From NCBI GenBank assembly GCA_951640165.1, contig OX621241.1, positions 5,156,001 to 5,220,000 of the forward strand: a stretch of DNA of 64,000 nucleotides, given 5' to 3'. The stretch comes from Pseudoips prasinana (lineage: Eukaryota; Arthropoda; Insecta; Lepidoptera; Nolidae). The position numbers and the translations under genes are program-made. Below, one piece after another: positions 1 to 10,682 of this stretch. The notes below the pieces were generated by a model, which saw nothing but the letters and a program-made list of their open reading frames with translations, searched no databases and was not told the origin of the DNA. Position 1 is the first letter of the stretch. Each line of letters opens with the position of its first letter.

Positions 1-97
1 ACTATCCTCCATGTTTATGTACTGCATTGTGAGCTTGACAAGTACAAGTGTATGTTAATACCCAAGTGTTGAATAAATTTCATTTCATTTCATAAGT
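1..97 (+). repeat. Tail of a Lepidoptera interspersed repeat
   Basis: The segment with 'aagtacaagtgtatgtta' and 'gttgaataaatttcattt' closely resembles the tail of the repeat at 42547-42925 (around 42870-42920). It is probably the truncated 3' end of the same family. The family name is not known to me. Confidence 0.5.
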
Positions 98-275
98 TAT
101 TTCTGTATTTATTTAACTTACCCATCAACCACTTCCTATGCGCAAAAAAAAATTAATTACCATAAAATTTAAGTTGCACTACTACTATTTTTACACTGTG
201 TGCACACCGAAACGAAAATAATAACAAGAATCTGCACACGCGTGGCATCAACGAGTGCCGTAGCATCCCTCCCGC

Positions 276-1699
276 CAGTGAACGCAAATAAACATGGAAG
301 CATTCCTAGCTCGCGAAAATGGCCCAACGCAGATTGTGCCGCGGTAGGCGGGGCTTAAAAATTGTGCCGCGGACCGAGTGGGACCGAGTTTGCGCACTAC
401 AGGCATCAATGGCGGTCGTCTGTCAGTTATTAGTTTCAGCGTGTTTAATTTCCAAAAATGCCTTCCTGTGCAGTGAAGTGGTGTATTAATAAATCTCATT
501 TGCATAACAAGAGTGTTGGAATTAGTTATTACGAGAAAGTACATCGCTATATATTTTAATTTTATTAAATATGAAGTCAATCAAATTGACACAAAATATA
601 TGGTGATGTTGTTATGCAAACGAATCAATTTATTTATCTACACAAAAATTATGACGATTTTTTTTTATTTATACAATTATTTTAATCTTAGATAAAATAC
701 TCAGCATCTTTAGTGTATGCACAAAGAATGGTAATGGTGGTATTAAAACAGCTTGGTTTCTTCAAATTTCCACTCGATCTAAAGCGAAGAGAACAATGGA
801 CGAAAACGGTTCGTTTGGAAATGAATTCAATTCAATTTTATTTATATATTTACAGGGTAACTTGTAAAGCACCAATTAACTCATAGGAGTCGATAGCTAA
901 AACCATAAGTAACAATAATTATTTTCACAACTTTTGATAATTTGTATTTTTTTTTGTTCAAAGTCTATATTAATTAATTTACCACTTGAATGTTTATAAC
1001 TCTACGTGCATCGTAAATAATATGTAACCAGGCGGCTTGCGTAATCTTTGCGATGCCCGTAGAGTAAGTTGTTGCTTATGGTGTTAGCTTCCTAGTCCTG
1101 CGAGGTTGTTGGTATTTTACAAGTAACCCTGCATATCTAGATCACCTATAATTTCAAGTCGAATCGTGCACGCGTTTTCAAGATAAAGGGTATTGACAGA
1201 CAGACGGACGGATGGATAAAGAAGTGAAGGGGGCCCTAAAAAGTAGTACTTAAGTGTTATGTATACCTACGGAAATTGTAAATAATAATTAGTGAATAAT
1301 TGGTCACAAATTTGTTTTATTTACCTATTATCATAGCAAATAAACCCATTACTCGCCAAATACTGCTCTATTAAAAGACCTTAGAAAAACTCTTGCCGTA
1401 AAGTTCAAGATACTGTATATTTTATCATAATTCTTTATTATTTTAATAATATCAATGTCACGGTGAATTATTTTCGTTGCACTTTATAGCATAAAACATC
1501 CCTCGGCGAATGTCATGAACATGGTAATTTAGACCCGAACATGACGTCATAAAGTCTACTTTTAAAAGGTGTATCTGAGCGGTAATATTTTGGCCAATCA
1601 GAGACGGTATTCCGTTGTGTTAGTTTGATTGGGATATTGGGTCAAAATTTGCGCTTAGTTTCCTTGAAGTAATGCTTCCATGTTTATTTGCGTTCACTG
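276..1699. mobile_element. P-like (or hAT-like) non-autonomous DNA transposon with 8-bp target duplication
   Basis: The left end starts CAGTGAACGCAAATAAACAT at 276 and is mirrored exactly at 1680-1699; the inverted match runs about 29 bp. The 8 bp outside each end are identical (CCTCCCGC at 268-275 and 1700-1707), which is a perfect target-site duplication. 8-bp duplications occur in the hAT and P superfamilies. A GC-rich target, roughly 30-bp ends and a short THAP-type reading frame just inside the left end favour the P superfamily. No transposase core is visible in the 1.4 kb, so it is an internally deleted derivative. A hAT origin remains possible because hAT ends also start CAGNG. Confidence 0.8.
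458..559 (+). pseudogene. Truncated THAP-domain-like reading frame inside the P-like element
   Basis: An ATG at 458 opens a 33-codon frame that begins MPSCAVKWCINKS and continues to VGISYY before a stop at 557-559. Met-Pro, two cysteines spaced Cx4C and a following Asn/Lys, then Gly-Ile-Ser, is how THAP zinc-finger domains begin (P-element transposases, THAP proteins). The later Cys-x2-His pair is absent, so the frame is cut short by deletion, or an exon ends here. The match is short and recognised by eye. Confidence 0.5.
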
Positions 1700-1773
1700 C
1701 CTCCCGCCCCGCAGCAGCGGGGGGCTATGCGCGTGCTTCACCCCCTCGCATGAAATTTTTACGTGAACTGGTG

Positions 1774-2212
1774 GCGCCTTAAGAGAGCAAATTCGACGAA
1801 AAAGGCCAGATTTGTGGAAAGAAAATTCTTGGATTTTACACCACGATAATGCGCCTTCACACAAGGCCATCATTGTGAACGATTTTTTGACCAAAAATTC
1901 AACAAATACCATCCAGCAACCACCATATTCACCAGATATGGCTCCAGCTGACTTCTTTATTTTTCCTAAACTCAAATTACCACTTCGTGGTACCCGTTTT
2001 CAATCGGTACAAGACATAAAGGAGAAATCGCGGCGAGAACCGAACTCAATTCCGAAAGCAGCGTTTAAAAAATGTTTTGATGAATGGATTATTCGTTGGC
2101 GTAAGTATATCGTTTCTGAAGGAGCATACTTTGAAGTTGATAAAATAAATTTAGATGAATAACAAACATTTTGTATATTATTGATCTTTTCCCGGTACTT
2201 TCTTGACAGAGT
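1774..2212 (+). pseudogene. 3' fragment of a mariner transposase (D,D34D type)
   Basis: The reading frame at 1812-2162 carries HHDNAPSH and, 34 residues later, the third Asp in YSPDMAPADFF, the second and third catalytic Asp of mariner. The DNA matches the 3' half of the mariner at 56248-57572, including the 3' inverted terminal repeat with 'cccggtactttcttgaca' near 2190-2208. Everything 5' of the 'aagagagcaaattcgac' segment is missing. It lies directly right of the P-like element with about 65 bp of GC-rich sequence between. Confidence 0.85.
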
Positions 2213-2623
2213 AGCAATTTTCGTTCTTATAACGGTTAGATAGAAATGACCAAGAAGCCTACAAGTAACCAAGCAATTTTCTGAGTGGCGTTTATAATCT
2301 GCTCCAACAAAGGAAGAATCATTTATTCAGTTTCATTCAGAACTTTAAGTTGGTAAATTTAAAAAACTTTCTGAGGCTACATTGTATTTTTTATAACGTA
2401 AAAATATTATAATCTTTTACAATAACAAATTTTCGATTATCATAAATTTTAAAATTCGGGCCATTTCAGTCGCCGGATATTTTAATATTTATTTATGGCC
2501 AGTATTTTTTATTATTAAATGCCTTTCGGAAGCATAGGTACATTCACACAATGTCAACGAATAAAACCTTTCCAGCAAACTGGAATATATTGGCTTTTCA
2601 TAAACAAATACATATCACATTAA

Positions 2624-3072
2624 TCTTTACTAATATTAAAAATGCGTAAAGTAACTCTGTCGCGCTTTCACGCCATAACTACAGAACCGATTTAAATGAA
2701 TTTTGGTACACAGATAGACACTAGATAGGCTACTTTTTAATGCGAAAAGAGGGTTTTGAAAGGGGGGATGAAAAGTTGTTTGGAAATAGAGCCATTTTTA
2801 GGGCTAGAAACTTAACTAGCTTGAAACTTATTTTGTAGGCTAGGATATAAATAACCTATACAATAATACCTATGACATTCAAAGTTTGTAGAAATGTTAC
2901 CCTCAAGGGTGTAAAATAACAATAGGGAATAGGGGTTGAAAGATTGTATGGAAATATGTAAGGTTTATATGAATGTTTTATAAGTTTTCGACAAGAGACA
3001 AAATATTAGAGATATTCTGATGTATCATTTACGGAGTCATTACAAAATGGGACGAAGTCGAGAGCACAGCTA
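2624..3072 (+). mobile_element. Helitron-like non-autonomous element (candidate)
   Basis: It starts TCTTTACTAATATTAAAAAT, has internal 'ccataactacagaaccgatt', and ends 'gacgaagtcgagagcacagc' then TAA. The same start, middle and end pattern recurs at 20646-21194, which ends CTAG. Starting TC, ending CTRR and lacking inverted ends fit non-autonomous Helitrons, but no helicase is present and insertion between A and T was not confirmed. Confidence 0.4.
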
Positions 3073-3084
3073 AGAATAATAATA

Positions 3085-3310
3085 ACACCTAAAGAGGCTG
3101 ACGCTAGGCGGTTGGGTCAAGAACAAGATCCAAAAAGCGGTGCTTTTGGACACGGCTCGCATTGTCAGGAGGTTCCTATCTCTAGAGTCGTAACCTCCGG
3201 TAGCATAGACCCTGTTCCTGCTGCCGGTTGGAAATCCTATTTGTTATATTTTAAAATGTAAGTATATTTCTGTTTTTTATATATTTTGAAATGTATTTAA
3301 TAAGAAAGAT
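3085..3310 (+). pseudogene. 5'-truncated LINE, 3' coding end and tail
   Basis: In one frame the segment reads VKNKIQKAVLLDTARIVRRF followed by LSLES and a stop. I recognise this as the C-terminus of a common lepidopteran LINE ORF2. An AT-rich tail with AATAAAT follows and runs into the SINE at 3318. The family is not assigned. Confidence 0.55.
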
Positions 3311-3317
3311 ATTTGAA

Positions 3318-3541
3318 TAAATAATAATAATATCTAGGGACAATGTCGCACAGATCATCCTAGCCCCAAACTAAGCAAAGCTTGTACTATGGGTACTAGG
3401 CGACGATATACATAGAAAACATCCATGACTCAGAAACAAATATTCGTGCTCATCACACAAATATTTGCACTTACCGGGATTCGAACCCAGGACCACCGGC
3501 TTCGTAGGCAGGAGCACTACCAACTAGGCTACGGTGACCGT
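3318..3541 (-). repeat. tRNA-derived SINE, family 1, copy 1
   Basis: Read on the minus strand it begins with a tRNA-like head: an A-box-like 'tagcctagttggtagtg' and the B box GGTTCGAATCC. A conserved body with 'caaatatttgtgtgatgagc' and 'gcttagtttggggctagg' follows, ending in an (ATT)n tail. Copies at 29034-29276 and 30866-31121 share head, body and tail. RNA polymerase III promoter boxes plus a simple-repeat tail define a tRNA-SINE. Confidence 0.85.
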
Positions 3542-3544
3542 CAA

Positions 3545-4870
3545 ATAATACATGTTAAGATACATTTTCCAAAAGGTGGGGTCCTAGTCTTAAGCGCACT
3601 ACCATATAAAAAACTGAATAAGTTAGTGCGCCGTATTTTGTTGATCTTTAACGAGTTCTATGTTTAAGTTTGTATTGTGTGTATCGAAGAGCTGTGCTAT
3701 CAGAGGTGAATAGTTCGTCACAATTACTCGGTAAACATTTCAAAGGCGATAATCATAGAAACGTGCTCTAATCGTTATGATTCTATAATGGAGAGAAGTA
3801 GTTCGACTTAATGTTTTATTGATGCGTAACATCTTTCCTCTCGGTCGCTGGACATTTTTTGTGTGTTTGGAAAAGGGACGGAAATGTGTTACAGGAAACC
3901 GGCGAAGCGCACGCACGTTATTTGATTTATCCAATGAGAGATGGCTGTGGTTGTGAGTGGCGACCCATGTCAGATGGTGGCAACCCATTTTGCGTAAAGT
4001 TGGCCAACATAGTGTATGCGATGATATATTCGACCAATTAAATTAGGAATAGATTGGATTCACATACATTTCTCTCAATGTTATTAGATATAAGGAATAA
4101 CAACATAATGCGACTACTGCAAGTCTCGATCGATTTTTTTAAATACGTACTAGGTGTAAAATACATAGACGACGATATTTAAGGAGCTCAATCTAGCCAT
4201 GGAACTGAACAGTTTAAGGAAAACCACAAGATGGATTAATAAAAACATAATAGTTTTTTAAGACATTTTGTATGGGAAGTTAATCGCTTTTTATGTAAGG
4301 CTTAGTGTAACATAAATATTAAACTATTTACGTTACACTAAGTATATGTTGTCCAGTAAAGCAGTGAAACCCCACTAGGCGAAGTGTTAACGTCATGTAC
4401 AAACAATTAACCTTTTTATAAGTTACGCGAATTCATATTCGTGGTCCTATTTTGATAATTCTTTAATTAATCGATAGGGTAAACCTCCAAGCTAGTAAAA
4501 TTGAAACTATGTTCTGATCCGATTATAAACTAAGGTTTAGAAAAGAAATGTGATTTACAAACATTAATTATTAAAGAAGTGAAGTGAGCCGTGGTGGTCG
4601 TCTATCACTAATAGGTAAGTATTGATTTTGACTCTCTGCTCAAAACTTGTAGAAAACCAGCAGATTTTTTTAGATGTATGTGGAAAAAAAAGGGAGGGAT
4701 CTTACTTGATCATAATTTTAATTTGCCGTAAAGAACCTTGGATTTAACAGAATAACGCGTAAAGTGTTGTATTTTCCGCTTGATTAAGTTTTAGTGCTGT
4801 GTGGCTGACGGCGAAGAATATCACCACCCCAATTCATCCGTGGAATTTACGCCCCGTAGAAGGCGACTCG
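3545..4870. other. Non-genic stretch, nothing recognised
   Basis: AT-rich sequence. I see no coding exon of parcas or any other gene and no clear repeat. On the minus strand it would lie in intron 2 of the parcas-like gene or beyond. Confidence 0.5.
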
Positions 4871-4879
4871 AAGGAATAT

Positions 4880-5050
4880 CTACCTGAGAAAATGCAGCAG
4901 CGTCTCTCTATGTACTCTGACCATCATAGTGCGTACACCAACCCGTCTACCAAGCGTAACAATTATGGCATATGACGGACACAACTCCATTGTGGAAATC
5001 TTGTGGCGAGGCTTTTGTCCACCAGTGGACGTCATTCGGCTGACGTGAGG
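4880..5050 (+). pseudogene. LINE 3' coding remnant (RTE/Jockey-type)
   Basis: The segment carries 'cttttgtccaccagtggacgt', the reverse complement of the 'gtccactgctggac' tails at 7590, 31785 and 58372, which form the C-terminal coding end of a common lepidopteran LINE. Here the orientation is plus and the sequence is degraded. From 5051 to 5845 I see nothing further. Confidence 0.5.
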
Positions 5051-5848
5051 CTTTAGACTGAGTTTCTTTTGAAGGACTTTGTGTTGCACGTGCCTGTTGG
5101 TTGAAACCTGAGGTAGGTGATTAGGATTATCCGAGTTAAAATAATCTTAAATCTGATAAATTGGCGCCAATAGATCAGATCTAAGTAATCCTTTGGAGAA
5201 TCGACCAAAATGACTTCGCCGGTGATTGACGGGTATATCGTCGTACATATTTATTTCAGGAAATTATTAGCATCACTGGAGAATAAATCTCTGGCACCGT
5301 CTTGACACACGAATAAAGTTTTCGTTTTTATCAATCTAGACAAAACTAGCAAAAATTGGGGTTAGTGCCAAATGGACTCCTAAGAATGAGAACACAAAAC
5401 AGCTCCATTAAGTCATCCCCAAGCTCAGAAGGACCTGCCAAGTTGGGAAACCTGCTTTGGCGCAGGGTGTCGCTAAAAAAATACAACGTATATGCTAATT
5501 TCATGTGGTTGGCACAACGCGTTGGTGTATATTTTGAAGTTTGTAACTTTGCAGGATATTATCTAGCATTCCTACTTTAAAAAATTGAATATAATCCATA
5601 ATGTCAATATTAGACACGAGGTCTAAAGGCTAATAAATACAATTCCTATACCATATTTTTCATTGTATAGTTTTTTTAATCGGTCGAGTAGACAAGACGT
5701 AAACTATAAAGACCAGAAGAGCACATCCGCATTTACACGGACCATGTCCCTTTTTCTGTGGGTATATATACTTTCAAATAAATAAATAAAAATTCAGTTC
5801 ATAGATAATTTGCTGAAAGGATCCGTTCGGCACGTTTGTCCGTTCTTA

Positions 5849-6329
5849 AGCCGGGTACGCACGTACGAACAAATTTTATGCGTTGCCTGATACGCAACAA
5901 CTTTGTTCGCACGTTACCACTAACGAGCATCGAACACTATGTTCAGCAAACATGTTTGCGGCGATCCTATTTGTATGTTCCGTATGGACGGTGTTCGAAT
6001 AGCTTTAATAAATATTACGTAACAAAACTGTTCGTATGAGCTAGACGGGGTACAGGGGCGGGGCGGCAGAGTGGTAACTGTTTCCCACCATCTAGGAAAC
6101 AACATCTCGTGAATCCGCAAACACTAAAAAACTTTCCGCCACTTCAAAATCGACCACCTCCGACGGCGCCGCCATGGCTATTGAGATATAGTTCACGACT
6201 GTTGTGCGCAAACTCTAGTCGAACTATGTTCGCGTTCGTGTCCGAATATGCCGTCCATACGTACAAATCAAATATTCATGTTTGATGTTTGCATTCACTA
6301 TTTTCGTGTTCGTACGTGCGTACACGGCT
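5849..6329. mobile_element. PIF/Harbinger-like MITE with TTA duplication
   Basis: The left end AGCCGGGTACGCACGTACGA at 5849 is mirrored at the right end (TCGTACGTGCGTACACGGCT, ending 6329) with one mismatch. TTA flanks both sides (5846-5848 and 6330-6332). A 3-bp TTA target duplication with terminal inverted repeats fits PIF/Harbinger. There is no transposase. The interior holds more inverted 'gttcg' motifs, so the whole 481-bp unit could fold on itself. Confidence 0.75.
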
Positions 6330-6332
6330 TTA

Positions 6333-7243
6333 GATATTTGACATAAAATTTAGCGAAAAATAATATTTATTATCAGTTGACACAACAATATAGTTTATAA
6401 ATGACAACAATGTCTTAGTAAGAAATAACATTATTATCGTAAATTCAATGTCAATTTAAAGTTACGTTGTCCATGCGTTCACCACCTGCCAGAAACACAC
6501 TTTCAGCTACTGTACTTTAATTGAAGTTTTATGTGTTTTTAAATATATTCAAATGGAAAAGGTTTTGTTTTGCTAACAAAAAGGTTACATTTCCATATGA
6601 TTGCAATAAAAGGAAACAAATAAAACAAAAGAAAATTGAGGAACAACAAACAATGTTCTCACTTTTTACATGTTCAGACAAATATAAAAATAGGCATTTT
6701 TTTTACGTTTTATTTGTCACAGATTTATGCATACTCGATTCACAGAATTAGGTATGAAATCATTAATTTTCAACAGACAGTGTAGGTATACTGAATTTGA
6801 CGGAAGTGTAATCTACATTTTATTGCCTACTGACACAATAAAAATTAGAAGACTTTATATTTAAAAGCCACGCCCGCGCTTGATTTATGAATATAATTCC
6901 CAGACGCAATGAACACCCCGACTTAAAACAAAGTTATGCATCACACAAATAGTTTGGTTGCAGAGTGCGGGACTCGGACCCGGAAGCGAGAAGACTACCC
7001 GTGTGGTAGTAAAATTTTAATATGCATAAGTCTCTGTAATAACTAATGACTTAAACCCTGATTAGATAATTGTATAATAGGTCACTATTAGTACCACCTC
7101 ATTTTAAACTCTATAGTGTTGTAATAAAAGCTAAAACCGATGAATTATGAATATATGTCATGAACGATTAAGGATTAACTGAAACGAGACACTTCAAAAA
7201 AAGAAGCACAATGGAAACAATCGTCGGAAACAGTCGTCAAAGT
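6333..7243. other. Non-genic stretch with a faint SINE trace
   Basis: AT-rich with no coding exon seen. Around 6935-6985 'gcatcacacaaatagtttgg' and 'ggactcggacccggaag' resemble the body and B box of a decayed tRNA-SINE on the minus strand. Confidence 0.35.
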
Positions 7244-7941
7244 GATCTCGGACCCGTTTGCCCCGTAAGTTTCGCCCCTCATGCCATAAATGAACCCGTA
7301 CGCCCCTTGAAATATTAAGTGTGTGTTTTCGCCCCTTATTAGCAAATAAATAAAAGTACAGTTGTCAAGAAACTGGTCACGCTAAATTCATTGAAATACA
7401 AGCACAAATTTAATAATAAAATATGTTTTATTTTAAATCAAATAGAATCAAAAAAGAAACATGATAATCCTATTCAACTTGGTAAAATTTGCATGTAAAT
7501 CAAGGAAGTATTTGAGTAATGCAAGCATATATAAATTACAATATAAAAGTGACAAAGTGGTCTACAAAACTATGGTTAACATTATTTTTCATCATCATCA
7601 TATCAGCCGAAAGACGTCCACAGCTGGACAAAGGCCTGCCCCAAAGATCTCCACAATTGCCGGTCTTGCGCTATTCGCATCCAGCAGTTTCTAAATTATT
7701 TTTAATAAAAAATAATTTATAATATAAATGTTTTATCAAAGTAGAGTTTATGGTTTATTTTTTATTTTATGTACTGACTGTACTGTTTTTAATCTAAATA
7801 TCACAAGGTTCGTACGGGTGCTTCAAAAATATTGAAAAATAATTCGCCCCGCGTCAAGGGGCGAATAGGTATTCTGATAGGGGGCGAACAGGTGTTTTTA
7901 AGCAAAGGGGCGTAAAATAAGGGGCGAACGGGTCTGAGACC
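7244..7941. mobile_element. MITE with multiple subterminal CGCCCC repeats
   Basis: The left end GATCTCGGACCCGTTTGCCC is mirrored at the right end as GGTCTCAGACCCGTTCGCCC (minus strand, from 7941). Inside both ends the hexamer CGCCCC recurs at least three or four times in the same inward orientation (7266-7335 on the plus strand, 7840-7930 mainly on the minus strand). Repeated subterminal motifs of this kind bind transposase in hAT and CACTA elements. No transposase is present and target duplications are unclear. A LINE tail (7590-7690) is inserted in the middle. Confidence 0.65.
7590..7690 (-). repeat. 5'-truncated LINE tail ending in (TGA)n
   Basis: On the minus strand the fragment reads through 'ctttgtccagctgtggacgt' and ends in a TGATGATGATG repeat. 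This is the 3' coding end of an RTE/Jockey-type LINE (compare 31785-31935 and 58372-58490). Ending in a short tandem repeat rather than poly(A) is typical of RTE-type LINEs. It is inserted in the CGCCCC element. Confidence 0.7.
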
Positions 7942-8195
7942 ATAAATTTGGAAAAAAATGCGGAAAAGGAGGATTAATTCTCTTTATCAATACCATATGG
8001 CAATCATAGGTATCTTGTTTAGTACACCACTATTTTCTAAGCTGTAGCTCACCCTTGTAGCTCTATGAAGATTATGTTAAATTTTCACTTCTGTTACTAG
8101 GCTAAATAATATGTCATATTAAAAAATCTTTCATCTGGATTTAAAATCCGCATATTACAATTTAAGATAATGCGAGAAAAACAAATAAAACTCAC

Positions 8196-8258
8196 ATCTA
8201 ACTCAAGCTCCAACTTGTTGATCTCATCAGTGGCAGCATTCAGCTTCTCCAGTTCCAC
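8196..8258 (-). CDS. pcs: SH3BP5/parcas homologue, coding exon 2
   Basis: On the minus strand a pyrimidine-rich 'ctttcag' precedes GTGGAACTG and the exon ends at GAT before the donor 'gtgagt'. It encodes the 21 residues VELEKLNAATDEI plus NKLELELD. In SH3BP5 (Sab) family proteins the motif 'DPRIQ-ELEKLN-(S/A)TDxIN' opens the conserved coiled-coil Rab11 guanine-nucleotide exchange domain. The exon is phase 0 at both ends and joins exon 1 (13426-13494, ending DPRIQ) in frame. The remaining exons, encoding most of the coiled coil, were not found to the left, so intron 2 exceeds 8.1 kb or runs off the window. Drosophila parcas acts with Btk29A; vertebrate SH3BP5 binds BTK and JNK and activates Rab11. 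Confidence 0.85.
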
Positions 8259-8569
8259 CTGAAAGTTTTTAAAGAGCTTGAGACAATCGCACGGCACGCG
8301 CACATGGTACTCCCAAACGTAGGGCAACAGCAAGCAACATGTAGAGACGGGAAACATCCGCGACATTATCTCATCACTATCACAAAACATACAATATCCA
8401 CAGACTAACGTCTAGATAACATCCAAATCTCACTTTATCTTATTGTACCTTATATGACGAACGTTTCCTGTCCCTACAAAATAAAAGCATTACTAAAAAG
8501 TATTACTTACATAGTTTACGCCATTTTTTAGTCAGGCAACACTTCAATGAAATAAATAAATAAATGCTA

Positions 8570-10682
8570 AATTACATTTTATTCAATTAAAATTATAACA
8601 TAATAGTTACATTAAAATTAGAATCATACATGCGATAAATTTATGTTATAAAAATATTTCATTACGCATTTAGCAATTTTTAACTAGGTACTTTATCAAT
8701 GAAAGAGATTATTCAATTTGTTGTTTACCAATTAACTCAGCCAAATATATGCACCTTTATATGTGTAAAAAGAAACAAAATTTGTGATCATAAGAATATA
8801 ATAATACTTAATTATGAGATATATTAATAATATTTTAATGGAATGGTTCAGTTGTAGGTACTATCCTGGTTTGACCTTTACATAGTTTTTAAGTTTATGA
8901 ACACTTAACTTTTGGTAAACTTAATCCCTTAGTTATTTGCAGAAACTATTTGGTAGCTGGGATGTTTTAAGGATTTAAATTTACAATACAAATGAGATTA
9001 CATAAAAATGAGTTAACTACATAATAAATTAGGTACAGTACCACTCATATTATAAGAAGGCATTAACAAAATAAGAAAACAATTCTAATTAAAAAAAATA
9101 CATCTCCGGTGGTTGATTTCTAAATGCTGACTACAAAAATACAACATCTTAATATCAACATTATATTGTTGATTATTTATAACTAAAAAAAAACAATGAC
9201 AACACAAAACTCTACTTCAGAGATTCAATGAATCTTATACACAATATTAATAATTAATTGTATAATATTTATAAAGGAAGTTATAAACATACATACATAT
9301 ATATGAGAAAAATTACAAAGAAAGTTTTAACTGAATGTTTAACTTTAAATATGGCAAATGACAAAATAGTTAATATATATGAAGTGAATCCTGTAAGGAC
9401 TTTAAAATTCATAAATTTATTTATATTTGATACAATAGTCTGTTTAAATGTATTAACACATAATTGAGAAATGATTCTGATGACTGAACAACTTAAGTGT
9501 AATTGATTAGATATTTTAATTGAAGATGATATATAGCCAAACCACAGAGAAAAGGCATGCAATATGCTTATATAGATTTTTGGCAAATGTCAGTGTTAAA
9601 GTTTATAGCATTAAGGCCTACATACTGTGAAAATTATAATCATAGCATTAAATACAATACAATGTATCTTTTTAACCATCTTGAAAAATACAAAGTTGTA
9701 TATAATTGAAAAGAATTATCAGTTTTGAATAAACTTTATTTTACGAGATTAATTATATTATATTAATTAAATATACAAATTCAAGTTAAGTGTTTATTAT
9801 TGCTTTAAAGCTTCATATCATGGGGTTATATTTTAATAATATAATTTAATGAAATCAATAATTAGTATAAAATCTGCCCAGCAGTTATGAAACTAAAGGA
9901 AATATAGGTGTATCACTACTTTTTTTTTCACGAAAGCAGTGGTGAAGGGTTCATATTCAGTATTCCTCCCAGGTTTCCTTTTAAGAGATATGTTAAGTTC
10001 ATGAAGGCATTATAGGCTCTTAAGTCAAGCATTCTCACTGTTACCTACAACACATTATTACTTGTTATCTATTCTGACAAACATAAATATATAAGATGTA
10101 TTGAAAGCTGTAGCTTCTATTTCTAGCTCATTGGCTTAATTTATGAAACAAATCAATCACCCTTCACCACTGAAAAGAGGCCATATATGTAGAAAATTAG
10201 TCAACCTTCTTTAGGTCTTATTGCAAAAGAACAATAAATGTGATGCATTTTGTATACATATGTATCAATTAGGCTGAGTACATAGCTAATAATACAAGTG
10301 TGAACTTAAAACCATGAGCTTATTAGCTTATATGCTTGTGTTTCAGTGAGGCAGTCAAGTAGGTACTCAAGTGTAAATTTACAAAATACAATATTAAATG
10401 GCACATTAACTATTCAGAAAAATAAGTTAGTCCATGTGAAACATATACCTATGAATAAGTAATACAATTTCCAAATTAACAACTAACAATTCAACTCGAA
10501 AATTGACAAACTATGTTGTGATACATTATTGTAACATTTTTTGTGGACAGGAAACAGTCCTATAAGGTACCAAAACATGTACATCAGAAACTCGTAAGAA
10601 ACCTACGCATCCCATACACACTTTGAAATAGGACAACAAGATCTATATACAAATATGTGTATTCAAAAGTGTTTTGGACCAA
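8570..10682 (-). other. Probable long 3' UTR of FCHO
   Basis: The 2.1 kb after the FCHO stop codon are AT-rich, free of recognisable TEs and unlike the repeat-filled DNA around them, as expected for a conserved UTR. Minus-strand AATAAA signals occur near 8578-8583, followed downstream by T-rich sequence. The extent is inferred and transcript data are absent. Confidence 0.5.

Noticed and set aside
248..580. 110-codon minus-strand frame
   Set aside because: It spans the left border of the P-like element and lacks any family features.
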